NCBI GenBank assembly: GCA_900772845.1
Contig: CAAGSD010000123.1
Span: 1 to 52,386 of the forward strand
Origin: Lachnospiraceae bacterium
Lineage (GTDB): Bacteria > Bacillota > Clostridia > Lachnospirales > Lachnospiraceae
Direction: 5' to 3'
Length of the DNA stretch: 52,386 nt
Part shown: in pieces, positions 1 through 8,489 of the stretch
Layout: each line of letters opens with the position of its first letter
Position numbering within the stretch: the first letter of the stretch is position 1
Position numbers and translations under genes: made by a program
The notes under the pieces: model-generated
What the model saw: only the letters and a program-made list of their open reading frames with translations
Databases searched by the model: none
Told to the model about the DNA's origin: nothing

Positions 1-262
1 ACGAACGCCTGCGGCGAACGGAACATCACGCCTAGATGTCGCATCTCCGGGTGTGAATTTTCTACGAAAAGTGATATAGCGGTTCTAATCCGTACGGGCA
101 CGGCTCCAGTTGCCATCCATGGCAACGTCCGGATGCCTTGAACCTCCTGTTCGCTCCACCCTGTCTTTCAGCACTTTTCAAGAAAATAACAACACCCTCC
201 GACAGACATCGCAGCATGACATTCCGTCCGCCGTGGGCGTTCTGTTTACTGATTCCGCTAAA
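1..262. repeat. Long imperfect inverted repeat (palindromic element)
   Basis: The region reads as one long imperfect palindrome centred near 117. The core is an 8-bp perfect stem (GTTGCCAT at 109-116, ATGGCAAC at 119-126). Further out, ATCCG pairs with CGGAT, GGTTC with GAACC, and GAAAAGTG near 66-73 pairs with CACTTTTC near 173-180. The first ~60 bases align, at roughly 70% by eye, with the reverse complement of about 185-244. The left arm may continue beyond the window. An 86-codon minus-strand reading frame crosses the palindrome but has no ribosome-binding site and simply follows its arms. This is consistent with a dispersed palindromic repeat, a MITE-like remnant or a structured RNA. Bases 263-427 are AT-rich and show nothing recognisable. 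Confidence 0.6.
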
Positions 263-427
263 ATCCATTGAATAACAGAAAATAGTGGAATTAATGTTTT
301 GGGAGCAAATAATTTCCTCCATAATTGCAGAAAAGATCTAAAACAGAGGAATTGCTTCTTCTATAGAATTTTTTTCTATTCAATTTCCACCATTTTCATT
401 AGTTTAAGGCCGTTTTTCAGGAAACCA

Positions 428-594
428 GTAGCCCATGTTGGGGGTAAGGACAGCAGACTCTAAGTAGACGTCGGTACTTAGCGAGGGTATTGTCCTCGCT
501 TACGTACCGTTACGCTCTACTTTCGCAAGCGAATCGTGCTAAAGCACGCGCGAGTCTGATGGCCTTACCCCCAATGCGGGCTACGGGTTTTTTT
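428..594 (+). ncRNA. Candidate structured RNA with a four-helix junction and T-tract
   Basis: Nested perfect stems are visible. The outer stems are GTAGCCC 428-434 with GGGCTAC 578-584, TTGGGGGTAAGG 438-449 with CCTTACCCCCAA 563-574, and CAGACTC 454-460 with GAGTCTG 552-558. Inside lies a branch AAGTAGA 462-468/TCTACTT 516-522, CGGTAC 472-477/GTACCG 504-509, GCGAGG 481-486/CCTCGC 494-499. Two short hairpins follow, TTCG-CAAG-CGAA 522-533 and CGTGC-TAAA-GCACG 535-548. Seven T residues at 588-594 follow the outer stem, so the + strand transcript would end like an intrinsic terminator. The family is not recognised. It could be a stand-alone RNA, a large terminator or a transposable palindrome. 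No convincing promoter was seen upstream. Confidence 0.55.
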
Positions 595-634
595 GCTTAA
601 CTAACTTTCCATTTAGTTAAGTAAAACTTTGCCC

Positions 635-663
635 TTTATCTTAACCTGGTTCTTTGCTATAAT
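635..663 (+). promoter_or_regulatory. Possible deoC promoter
   Basis: A perfect TATAAT -10 lies at 658-663. At 17-bp spacing the -35 position holds TTTATC, a poor match, so the promoter may need an activator. It is the only good -10 in the AT-rich gap between the structured element and deoC. Confidence 0.4.
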
Positions 664-728
664 AAGTAAGGTTAGTGTGAAATAACAGAAGTAGTGATAA
701 ATCCAGGAAAATAAAAGGAGCAGAAATT

Positions 729-1394
729 ATGACAGCAAAAGAAATGCTTGGAAAAGTGGATCATACCCAGCTAAAGGCATTTGCCACCTGGGAAGACATC
801 CAAAAATTATGCGATGAAGCAATCCAGTATCATACCGCCAGTGTATGTGTACCTCCCTGCTATATTAAGAGAATTCATGACACCTACGGAGACAAAATCA
901 ATATCTGCACCGTAGTGGGATTCCCCTTAGGCTACAGTGTGACGGAAGCCAAAGCGGCAGAAGTGCGCAAGGCATTAGAGGATGGCTGTAACGAGATCGA
1001 TATGGTCGTCAATATCAGTGATGTGAAAAACGGTCTGTTTGAGAAAGTAGAGGAAGAAATCCATACCCTGAAAAAAGAATGCGGAGACCACATTCTCAAA
1101 GTTATCATCGAGACCTGCTATCTGACCGAGGAAGAGAAGATCGCCATGTGTAAGGCAGTGACCAATGCCGGAGCGGACTTTATCAAGACTTCTACCGGTT
1201 TCGGAACCGGCGGCGCCACAAAGGAAGATGTGGAACTGTTCAAAAAATATATCGGTTCCAATGTAAAAATCAAAGCGGCAGGCGGCGTATCCAGTATGGA
1301 AGATCTGGAGATGTTTTTAGACCTTGGCTGTGAGAGAATCGGCACCTCAAGAGCGGTAGGACTCTGCAAGGGAGAACTTACGGAAGGATATTGA
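729..1394 (+). CDS. deoC: Deoxyribose-phosphate aldolase
   Basis: This cytosolic class I aldolase cleaves 2-deoxy-D-ribose 5-phosphate to glyceraldehyde 3-phosphate and acetaldehyde, the last step of deoxynucleoside catabolism. The 221-residue length is normal for DeoC. The Schiff-base lysine is K153 in the motif FIKTSTGFGTGGAT, and the phosphate-binding segment IKAAGGV lies downstream. The N-terminal DHTQL motif is typical of the family. The ATG is preceded by AAAGGAG about 8 bases upstream. No other deo gene is adjacent, although purine nucleoside phosphorylase and cytidine deaminase, which feed the same pathway, lie about 15 kb downstream. Confidence 0.96.
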   Translation: MTAKEMLGKVDHTQLKAFATWEDIQKLCDEAIQYHTASVCVPPCYIKRIHDTYGDKINICTVVGFPLGYSVTEAKAAEVRKALEDGCNEIDMVVNISDVKNGLFEKVEEEIHTLKKECGDHILKVIIETCYLTEEEKIAMCKAVTNAGADFIKTSTGFGTGGATKEDVELFKKYIGSNVKIKAAGGVSSMEDLEMFLDLGCERIGTSRAVGLCKGELTEGY

Positions 1395-1523
1395 TCCGTT
1401 ATACGTTATACTGTGCAGAATTTTGCCTGCCACCGGGCAATGATGACAACGAATAAATCAAACAGCTGACTGAGGCATTTTGATGCGTTCCGAAGCAGAA
1501 ATAATACATAGAATGGAGATAAT

Positions 1524-3323
1524 ATGGAAAATAAAGTAATTCAGGACAGACTTGCGCTTCTCCGGAAGAAGATGCAGGAAGAGAGCATTGATCTCTATAT
1601 GATGCCAACAGCGGATTTTCACAATTCCGAATATGTAAATGATTATTTTAAAGTAAGAGAGTATTTTTGTAATTTCACCGGCTCTAACGGCACACTCCTG
1701 GTATGGAAGGACGGCGCCGGCCTGTGGACCGACGGCAGATATTTCATTCAGGCAGAAGCAGAATTGGAAGGAACCACTGTAGAATTATTCCGCATGTTAC
1801 AGGAAGGGGTTCCCACCATTGAGGAGTTCCTGGAGCAGAACATGGAACAGGGACAGACCCTTGGCTTTGACGGCAGAGTCATTGCTGCCATGGACGGCAA
1901 AAAATACGAAAAGGTGCTGGAAAAGAAGCAGATCCGCATCGCCTATGAGAAAGATCTGGCAGAAGGCATCTGGATGGACAGACCGGATTTTCCCGCCGGA
2001 AAAGTTACTGTATTGGACGAAAAAATTGCCGGTAAGAGTGTAGAAGAAAAACTCACAGAGACCAGAGAAAAGATGGCAAAAGAAGGTGCCAACGCACTGC
2101 TTCTGACCAAGCTGGATGATCTGATGTGGCTTTTCAATATCCGCGGCTGTGACGTGGAATGCAACCCTGTAGCAATGTCCTATGCCTACATTACAGAAGA
2201 TACCGCAACCCTGTTTATCCAGCATAAGGCACTGGATGCACAGGTGACGGAGTATCTGGCAGCACACCGCATCGAAGTGAAGGAATACGACACCGTCGTA
2301 GATTTCCTGAAGGCACTTCCCACAGGTAATGCCATTCTCGTAGATAACAGATATTGCAGTTACACCTTATATAAGACCCTGCAGAAGAACCAGCAGCTGG
2401 TAGAGAGCAAGAATCCCACCGAATTATTAAAGGCCATCAAGAATCCGGTGGAACTGGCCAGAATGCAGGAGATTTATCTGAAGGACAGCGTTGCCGTAAC
2501 GAAGTTCATCTACTGGCTGAAGACCCATGTGGGCAAAGAGAAGATTACTGAGGTGACAGCAGCGGATTATCTGGAACTGAAGAGAAGAGAGATTCCGGAA
2601 TTCCTGGATCTGTCTTTCCCCACCATCGCAGGCTACAAGGCCAATGCAGCCATGATGCATTATGAGGCAACTCCTGACAACTGTGCGACGCTGGAGCCGG
2701 AAGGAATGCTTTTAGTAGATTCCGGCGGACAGTATCTGGGCGGTACTACCGACGTAACCAGAACCATTGTATTGGGACCTGTTTCCGAGGAAATCAAAAA
2801 GCACTACACCATGGTAGCAGCGGCAGTGATGCAGCTGACCCATGCCCACTGGCTCTATGGCTGTACCGGACGGAATCTGGATATTCTGGCAAGACAGCCC
2901 ATCTGGGATATGGACATTGATTACCAGTGCGGCACCGGACACGGCGTAGGCTACATTCTGAACGTACACGAAGGCCCCCAGAACATGCGTTGGAGATTCA
3001 CCGGTAATATGGTGGAGGCAGTATTTGAGGATGGCATGGACATCACCAATGAACCCGGCATCTATATCCAGGGCAGCCATGGTATCCGTATTGAGAATGT
3101 TATGGTCGCTAAAAATGATGTAAAGAACGAGTACGGCCAGTTCATGCATTTCGAGACCCTGACATGGGTGCCTATCGACAGAGAAGCCATTGACGAAAAG
3201 TATCTGAACGATACCCAGATCAAGTATCTGCACGAGTATCAGAAGACCGTCTACGAGAAGATTTCTCCTTATCTGAATGAGGGAGAAAAAGAGTGGCTGG
3301 CCAAGGAAACCGGGGTAAAGTAA
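1524..3323 (+). CDS. pepP: Xaa-Pro aminopeptidase (M24B family)
   Basis: This 599-residue aminopeptidase should remove N-terminal residues that precede proline, using two divalent metal ions. It has two creatinase-type N-terminal domains (about 1-300) and a C-terminal pita-bread domain. The metal ligands are visible: Asp in LLVDSGGQYLGGTTDVTRT, His in GTGHGVGY, and Glu in ITNEPGIY and RIENV. The length matches the long three-domain form, like eukaryotic XPNPEP1, rather than the ~440-residue E. coli PepP. It is probably cytosolic, as no signal peptide is seen. The start is supported by TGGAGA just upstream. The 129-bp gap after deoC shows no clear signal, so co-transcription is possible. The symbol is by family only. 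Confidence 0.92.
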   Translation: MENKVIQDRLALLRKKMQEESIDLYMMPTADFHNSEYVNDYFKVREYFCNFTGSNGTLLVWKDGAGLWTDGRYFIQAEAELEGTTVELFRMLQEGVPTIEEFLEQNMEQGQTLGFDGRVIAAMDGKKYEKVLEKKQIRIAYEKDLAEGIWMDRPDFPAGKVTVLDEKIAGKSVEEKLTETREKMAKEGANALLLTKLDDLMWLFNIRGCDVECNPVAMSYAYITEDTATLFIQHKALDAQVTEYLAAHRIEVKEYDTVVDFLKALPTGNAILVDNRYCSYTLYKTLQKNQQLVESKNPTELLKAIKNPVELARMQEIYLKDSVAVTKFIYWLKTHVGKEKITEVTAADYLELKRREIPEFLDLSFPTIAGYKANAAMMHYEATPDNCATLEPEGMLLVDSGGQYLGGTTDVTRTIVLGPVSEEIKKHYTMVAAAVMQLTHAHWLYGCTGRNLDILARQPIWDMDIDYQCGTGHGVGYILNVHEGPQNMRWRFTGNMVEAVFEDGMDITNEPGIYIQGSHGIRIENVMVAKNDVKNEYGQFMHFETLTWVPIDREAIDEKYLNDTQIKYLHEYQKTVYEKISPYLNEGEKEWLAKETGVK

Positions 3324-3361
3324 AGAGAATATAAAATCAGTATAAAATTTTTAACGGTTTC

Positions 3362-3390
3362 TTGACTTTTTTACTGGGGTTTGAGATAAT
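3362..3390 (+). promoter_or_regulatory. pckA promoter
   Basis: TTGACT at 3362-3367 is followed, after exactly 17 bp, by GATAAT at 3385-3390. This is a good housekeeping-sigma promoter about 60 bp upstream of the pckA start. Confidence 0.7.
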
Positions 3391-3451
3391 ACAGACGATG
3401 TGGCAGAAGATAAAGACACACATAAATTTAAAGGAAAGAGGTTAATGTAAG

Positions 3452-5056
3452 ATGGCAGAGATCAATTTAAGCAAGTACGGCATCACCGGAACCACAGAAA
3501 TCGTTCACAATCCTTCTTATGAAGATTTATTCAAAGAAGAGATGAAGCCTGAACTGGAAGGCTATGAGAAAGGTCAGGAGACCGAACTCGGTGCGGTAAA
3601 CGTTATGACCGGTATATATACAGGACGTTCTCCTAAAGATAAGTTCATCGTTGAAGATGAGAACTCCAAGAACACTGTATGGTGGACTTCCGATGAGTAC
3701 AAGAACGACAACCATCGTATGTCTCAGGAAACATGGGCTGCTGTAAAGGATATCGCTAAGAAGGAACTGTCCAACAAGAGACTGTTCGTTGTAGATGCAT
3801 TCTGCGGCGCTAACAAGGACACCCGCATGGCTATCCGTTTCATCGTTGAGGTAGCTTGGCAGGCTCATTTCGTAACCAACATGTTCATCAAACCCACCGA
3901 GGAAGAGCTGAAGAACTTCGAGCCCGATTTCGTAGTTTACAACGCATCCAAGGCTAAGGTTGAGAATTACAAGGAGCTGGGTCTGAACTCCGAGACTTGT
4001 GTAGCATTTAATATCACCAGCCGCGAGCAGGTTATTGTTAACACATGGTACGGCGGAGAGATGAAGAAGGGTATGTTCTCCATGATGAACTACTACCTGC
4101 CTCTGAAGGGCATTGCTTCCATGCACTGCTCCGCAAACACCGATAAGAACGGTGAGAACACCGCAATCTTCTTCGGTCTGTCCGGAACCGGTAAGACAAC
4201 CCTGTCTACCGATCCTAAGCGTCTGCTGATCGGTGATGACGAGCACGGCTGGGATGACAACGGCGTATTCAACTTCGAAGGTGGATGCTACGCTAAGGTT
4301 ATCAACCTGGACAAGGATTCCGAGCCCGACATCTACAACGCAATCAAGAGAGATGCTCTGCTTGAGAACGTAACCGTTGATGCTAACGGCAAGATTGATT
4401 TCAACGATAAGAGCGTTACCGAGAATACTCGTGTATCTTATCCTATCAACCATATTCAGAATATCGTACGCCCTATTTCTTCCGCACCTGCAGCTAAGAA
4501 CGTAATCTTCCTGTCTGCTGATGCATTCGGCGTACTGCCTCCCGTATCTATTCTGACTCCCGAGCAGACTCAGTACTACTTCCTGTCCGGTTTCACAGCT
4601 AAGTTAGCTGGTACCGAGCGTGGTATTACCGAGCCTACCCCTACCTTCTCCGCTTGCTTCGGTCAGGCATTCCTGGAGCTGCATCCTACCAAGTATGCAG
4701 AAGAGCTGGTTAAGAAGATGGAAAAGAACGGTGCTAAGGCATACTTGGTTAACACCGGATGGAACGGAACCGGCAAGCGTATCTCCATTAAGGATACCCG
4801 TGGTATCATCGATGCTATCCTGGATGGCGCTATCAAGACCGCTCCTACCAAGAAGATCCCTTACTTCGATTTCGAAGTTCCTACCGAGCTGACTGGTGTT
4901 GACACCGGTATTCTGGATCCCAGAGATACCTACGCTGATCCTTCCCAGTGGGAAGAGAAGGCAAAGGATCTGGCTCAGAGATTCATCAAGAACTTCGCTA
5001 AATACGAAGGAAATGATGCAGGTAAGGCTCTGGTTGCTGCTGGTCCTCAGCTGTAA
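3452..5056 (+). CDS. pckA: Phosphoenolpyruvate carboxykinase (ATP)
   Basis: The enzyme interconverts oxaloacetate + ATP with phosphoenolpyruvate + CO2 + ADP. In anaerobes it often works in the carboxylating, ATP-forming direction. The 534-residue length is typical of the ATP-dependent class. Diagnostic segments are the P-loop GLSGTGKTTLS, the metal-binding IGDDEHGW, and GRSPKDKFIVED near the N terminus. The gene has its own promoter and a strong terminator, so it is monocistronic. Compared with its neighbours it favours codons such as GCT, CGT and AAC, as expected of a very highly expressed gene. The ribosome-binding region is a purine-rich AAAGGAAAGAGG stretch. Confidence 0.98.
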   Translation: MAEINLSKYGITGTTEIVHNPSYEDLFKEEMKPELEGYEKGQETELGAVNVMTGIYTGRSPKDKFIVEDENSKNTVWWTSDEYKNDNHRMSQETWAAVKDIAKKELSNKRLFVVDAFCGANKDTRMAIRFIVEVAWQAHFVTNMFIKPTEEELKNFEPDFVVYNASKAKVENYKELGLNSETCVAFNITSREQVIVNTWYGGEMKKGMFSMMNYYLPLKGIASMHCSANTDKNGENTAIFFGLSGTGKTTLSTDPKRLLIGDDEHGWDDNGVFNFEGGCYAKVINLDKDSEPDIYNAIKRDALLENVTVDANGKIDFNDKSVTENTRVSYPINHIQNIVRPISSAPAAKNVIFLSADAFGVLPPVSILTPEQTQYYFLSGFTAKLAGTERGITEPTPTFSACFGQAFLELHPTKYAEELVKKMEKNGAKAYLVNTGWNGTGKRISIKDTRGIIDAILDGAIKTAPTKKIPYFDFEVPTELTGVDTGILDPRDTYADPSQWEEKAKDLAQRFIKNFAKYEGNDAGKALVAAGPQL

Positions 5057-5085
5057 TCTTACTTTACAGACAAATGCAAATATGG

Positions 5086-5115
5086 AAGGCTGTCTCTTCG
5101 GAGACAGCCTTTTTT
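5086..5115 (+). terminator. pckA intrinsic terminator
   Basis: An 11-bp perfect stem, AAGGCTGTCTC 5086-5096 with GAGACAGCCTT 5101-5111, has a TTCG tetraloop and is followed by a T-run. Confidence 0.93.
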
Positions 5116-5144
5116 GCAGATAATAATATTGGTAAAAATTTCAG

Positions 5145-5173
5145 TTGTAAAATGGATCTCAACTCGCTATAAT
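5145..5173 (+). promoter_or_regulatory. Promoter of 6S RNA
   Basis: TTGTAA at 5145-5150 and a perfect TATAAT at 5168-5173 are separated by 17 bp. Transcription should start near 5180, at the 5' end of the predicted 6S RNA. Confidence 0.75.
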
Positions 5174-5179
5174 ATACTT

Positions 5180-5410
5180 AACCTGAGATGTGCGATAACT
5201 CTTACCAGTTTTGAACCTACATTTACTTTAAACGGGATTCCTATATTGCCAAGTGGCTGTCAAGCCCTCACTCCGCAAGGAGGATTGGAAGGGAAGGCAA
5301 AAGGTTGGTTGCGGTTACCCACCTAGCATTGCTAGGAGTCAAAAGGTAAGAGGCGGCATTTTGGGGATAACAATACAAAAGAGAGAGCAGTCCTTTGGGA
5401 CTGCTCTTTT
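5180..5410 (+). ncRNA. ssrS: 6S RNA
   Basis: 6S RNA binds the housekeeping RNA polymerase holoenzyme by mimicking an open promoter. The order of elements matches clostridial 6S RNAs. There is a 5' arm CTGAGATGT that pairs with GCATTTTGG near 5355-5365 through several G-U pairs. CTCTTACC near 5209-5216 pairs with GGTAAGAG near 5345-5352. Between them lies a large central bubble containing TTTAAACGGG. The hairpin CCTAGC-att-GCTAGG sits on the 3' side of the bubble, where Firmicute 6S RNAs carry one. It has its own promoter and terminator and no plausible reading frame. Ends are estimates. The identification rests on my recall of clostridial 6S sequences and on the fold; a covariance-model search would settle it. 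Confidence 0.8.
5384..5410 (+). terminator. Terminator of the 6S RNA gene
   Basis: AGAGCAGTCC 5384-5393 and GGACTGCTCT 5398-5407 form a 10-bp perfect stem with a TTTG loop, followed by T residues. Confidence 0.9.
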
Positions 5411-5453
5411 AAGTCTGAATCACAAAGTATTGTCAAATATGTGAGGTGTCTGA

Positions 5454-7433
5454 TTGAAACAGAATCTATGGTGGGACAATTACCACAGACTGTCGAAAGA
5501 ACAGAGAATACAGTGGAAGAAATACCTGTGTATGTTGGGAATAGCATTTCTTGTTTTTTTGTTTTTGATCAACCTGTTACATAGCTGTGGGAACAGAGAG
5601 GAAGTGCTTCCGGGGCAGGAGGAGACCGTACCGCAGCACATCCCGGTGGTGCAGGAATTGAAAAATATCTGGATCACAGAGGCAGAAAATGACCGGATCA
5701 CCATCTTCTGTGACGGAGAGCGAAAGACTTTTTCTCTGGATACAGAGACAGAAGGGGCGGATCTGCTGCCGACACCGGAGCAGATGCAGGAACAGCTGGC
5801 AGATGTAGAGATTACGGATGATCTGGTGAGTGCAATTACTTTGAAAACCGAGAAGCTTACAGGCAGGGTAATGTCGGCGGACGCACGCAGTATTGAAATC
5901 GAGGGCAGGGGCAGGATCCCTCTGGCAGATGATTACAAAGGGTATCGCCTGTACCGGGAGCTTACCATGTGTACCATAGCGGATCTGGCTTATGGCTATG
6001 CCGATGCGGATTTTATTACAGAAAACGGTGTGATCTGCGGAATTCTGTTAGCCAGAGAGGAAAACATGGAAAAAATCCGGGTATTACTCAAAACCTCGGA
6101 TTTCGCAGATACTTTACATTGTGAAGTGACACTGACGGCGGACAGTGATTTTATGTTGCAGTATGGAAAGGAAGGAGAACTGCAGGAGGAAGTATTCTCG
6201 CAGGGAGAAGCAGTCACTATCAATGTGGACAGTGATTATTTTGTAGGAGAACGGATCCGTGTGGTGCCAACGGTGCTGACCGGCAGGATCAAACTGTGCA
6301 ATGTGAACAGGAATCAGGGTACCCCTTCCTACAGAGGGCAGATAGAGCTGCTGCGGACACCAGAAGGAATCGCAGTGGTGAATGAACTGCCCTTGGAGGA
6401 ATATCTCTACAGCGTGGTGCCCAGCGAGATGCCTGCCTCCTATCCGCTGGAAGCACTGAAAGCCCAGGCAATCTGTGCCAGAACCTATGCCTACGGACAT
6501 ATGCTGCGGGCAGGCTATCCACAGTACGGTGCCCATGTGGATGACAGCACTTCGTATCAGGTTTACAATAATATTACAGAGACTGACAGTGCTGTCACAG
6601 CGGTAAAGGAGACTTACGGACAGATGATCCTGACGGCTGAGGGAACGGTGGCGAATACGTATTATTATTCCACTTCCTGCGGTGTGGGAACCACGGCAAA
6701 TATCTGGAAGACAGCGGAAGCTGAGACCCTTACCTATCTTAAGAGCAGCCGCCTGAATCCGGAGAGCCTGGTGCAGGAGTATGATGAAGCAATGACGGCA
6801 GATAGTAGCGGGTCTGTCACAGAAACAAGGATGGAAGATCTGTGTGACGAGGACACGTTCCGTAATTTTATCGAAACCTCTCATAAGGAAGATTATGAGA
6901 CACAGGAAGGGTGGTATCGCTGGACTTACACGGTAAAGGAGATTGATGTGGACCGGATGGCCGAGGTCCTGAAGAAGCGTTATGAAGCCAACGGACAGCA
7001 GATATTGACCCTGAAAGATGATGACTACATCAGTCAAAATGTAAAAACATTTTCTAAAGTGAAAGATCTGACCATCGTAAAGCGTGGCCCCGGCGGAGTG
7101 GCAGATGAACTGGTCATTGTCACGGACAAAGGAACTTTTAAGGTGATTTCTGAATATAATATCAGAGCAGTACTGTGTGACGGCGTTACGAAGGTGGTCA
7201 GACAGGACGGCAGCGAAGTGGCTATGCCAAATCTCCTTCCCAGTGCATTTTTTGTGATTGAACCTAGTCATGATAAGAAAAATGTGGTAGGATATAACAT
7301 TATCGGCGGCGGATTCGGCCACGGCGTGGGAATGAGCCAGAATGGTGCCAAAAACATGGCATTACAGGGGCTTTGCGCAGAACAGATCCTTAACTTTTTT
7401 TATGAAGGATGCGAAATATGCTCAGTAAAATAA
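5454..7433 (+). CDS. SpoIID/LytB domain membrane protein
   Basis: A 659-residue protein with one N-terminal membrane anchor (about residues 24-43) and a large extracytoplasmic part. The C-terminal half carries the SpoIID/LytB signature: LPLEEYLYSVVPSEMPASYP, LKAQAICARTYAY, an STSCGVG segment, and near the end GGGFGHGVGMSQNGA. SpoIID is a lytic transglycosylase that trims denuded peptidoglycan during engulfment, and related proteins act on vegetative wall. At nearly twice the length of SpoIID (~340), the first ~280 residues form an extra region of unknown fold. The start is TTG at 5454, preceded by GAGGTG. The gene overlaps the next by a few codons, so the two are translationally coupled. A role in sporulation or wall remodelling is inferred. 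Confidence 0.85.
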   Translation: MKQNLWWDNYHRLSKEQRIQWKKYLCMLGIAFLVFLFLINLLHSCGNREEVLPGQEETVPQHIPVVQELKNIWITEAENDRITIFCDGERKTFSLDTETEGADLLPTPEQMQEQLADVEITDDLVSAITLKTEKLTGRVMSADARSIEIEGRGRIPLADDYKGYRLYRELTMCTIADLAYGYADADFITENGVICGILLAREENMEKIRVLLKTSDFADTLHCEVTLTADSDFMLQYGKEGELQEEVFSQGEAVTINVDSDYFVGERIRVVPTVLTGRIKLCNVNRNQGTPSYRGQIELLRTPEGIAVVNELPLEEYLYSVVPSEMPASYPLEALKAQAICARTYAYGHMLRAGYPQYGAHVDDSTSYQVYNNITETDSAVTAVKETYGQMILTAEGTVANTYYYSTSCGVGTTANIWKTAEAETLTYLKSSRLNPESLVQEYDEAMTADSSGSVTETRMEDLCDEDTFRNFIETSHKEDYETQEGWYRWTYTVKEIDVDRMAEVLKKRYEANGQQILTLKDDDYISQNVKTFSKVKDLTIVKRGPGGVADELVIVTDKGTFKVISEYNIRAVLCDGVTKVVRQDGSEVAMPNLLPSAFFVIEPSHDKKNVVGYNIIGGGFGHGVGMSQNGAKNMALQGLCAEQILNFFYEGCEICSVK

Positions 7434-8383
7434 TCCGCATCTGGCGGAATTTCTCAGCACAGATGAAAAAACAGAATATCAGTGCGTATGCGGCAAGTAC
7501 AGCATTTTTCCTGTTTTTGTCGGTGATCCCGATGCTTATGGTGGTCTGTGCGGTGATTCCCTATACACCGGTGACGGAGCAGAATCTGATCACAGCATTG
7601 ACGGATATGACGCCGGATATTGCGGATGCCATGGTGGAAAGCCTGGTGGTGAATGTATATGAGAGCTCTGTGGGAATCCTGCCGGTGGCGTTGATTGCCA
7701 TGGTATGGTCAGCAGCAAAAGGCGTTATGGCACTGATGCGGGGGCTGAATGCGGTCAACGGGGTAGATGAGAAGCGTAATTATTTTGTGATCCGTTTTAT
7801 TGCCAGCTTTTATACCCTGATCATGCTGGTGGTGCTGATCCTTTCTTTATTCCTGATGGTGTTTGGTAATCAGCTGGTGAATATTGCATTGTACAGAATT
7901 CCGCAGTTACAGATGTTTGTCAGCTTTTTAATGAATTTCCGTTTTCTGTTTGTATGGGCAGTGCTGATCCTGTTATTCGGACTGATCTACACCTATATTC
8001 CGGATATGAAAATGAAATTTACAGAGCAGATTCCCGGAGCCTGTTTTGCGGCAGTGGTCTGGAGTGTGTTCTCCTGGGGATTTTCCATGTATGTGTCCTA
8101 CGGAAACGGATATAGTATTTACGGAAGTCTGGCCATCATTGTCGTTATTATGCTTTGGATGTATTTCTGTATGTATATCATTCTGATCGGCGCTTATCTG
8201 AACCGGTATTTCCGGCCGGTAAACCGTGTGCTGGTGAATCATGCCAGCAGCAAGAGTGAATATGTCAGGGAAAATCGCAGACGCATTCGTGAAATCAAAA
8301 AAATTCAACGAAGGAAACGGCATTATACAGTCATCACGGAAGAGAAGGACAAACAGGAAGAAAATCCGGAAGATGGGAATTGA
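7418..8383 (+). CDS. YihY/BrkB-family integral membrane protein
   Basis: A roughly 321-residue inner-membrane protein of the YihY (formerly RNase BN/BrkB) family, whose biochemical function is not settled. Six hydrophobic segments are visible, including one at about 30-50 beginning AFFLFLSVIPMLM, and pairs around 130-190 and 210-260. The family glycine/tryptophan segment MVWSAAKGVMALMRGLN is present. The tail after residue ~265 is very basic and cytosolic. ATG at 7418 is preferred because AAGGA lies 8 bases before it; an ATG at 7409 in the same frame overlaps that site. It begins inside the upstream SpoIID-like gene, so expression is coupled. Confidence 0.85.
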   Translation: MLSKIIRIWRNFSAQMKKQNISAYAASTAFFLFLSVIPMLMVVCAVIPYTPVTEQNLITALTDMTPDIADAMVESLVVNVYESSVGILPVALIAMVWSAAKGVMALMRGLNAVNGVDEKRNYFVIRFIASFYTLIMLVVLILSLFLMVFGNQLVNIALYRIPQLQMFVSFLMNFRFLFVWAVLILLFGLIYTYIPDMKMKFTEQIPGACFAAVVWSVFSWGFSMYVSYGNGYSIYGSLAIIVVIMLWMYFCMYIILIGAYLNRYFRPVNRVLVNHASSKSEYVRENRRRIREIKKIQRRKRHYTVITEEKDKQEENPEDGN

Positions 8384-8413
8384 ACTAACTCTATAAATGT
8401 AGTAAACTGATAC

Positions 8414-8437
8414 GGAGAGGGCGAAAAAGACCTCTCC
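8414..8437 (+). terminator. Hairpin after the YihY-family gene
   Basis: GGAGAGG 8414-8420 pairs with CCTCTCC 8431-8437. The following sequence has only scattered T residues, so termination may be partial. Confidence 0.45.
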
Positions 8438-8489
8438 TGTTAGATTAAGAAGAAAGCAGGCAAAAGTACTGCAGAAATGAGGATAAATC

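Noticed and set aside
62..322. 86-codon minus-strand reading frame at the left edge
   Set aside because: It crosses a long imperfect palindrome, has no ribosome-binding site and no recognisable domain; the structure explains the open frame better than coding does.
3527..4453. 308-codon minus-strand frame opposite pckA
   Set aside because: It is the antisense shadow of a clear, highly expressed pckA gene whose codon bias keeps the opposite strand open.
6114..7322. 402-codon minus-strand frame opposite the SpoIID-like gene
   Set aside because: Antisense to conserved SpoIID motifs, with no start signal and a low-complexity His/Cys-rich translation typical of shadow frames.
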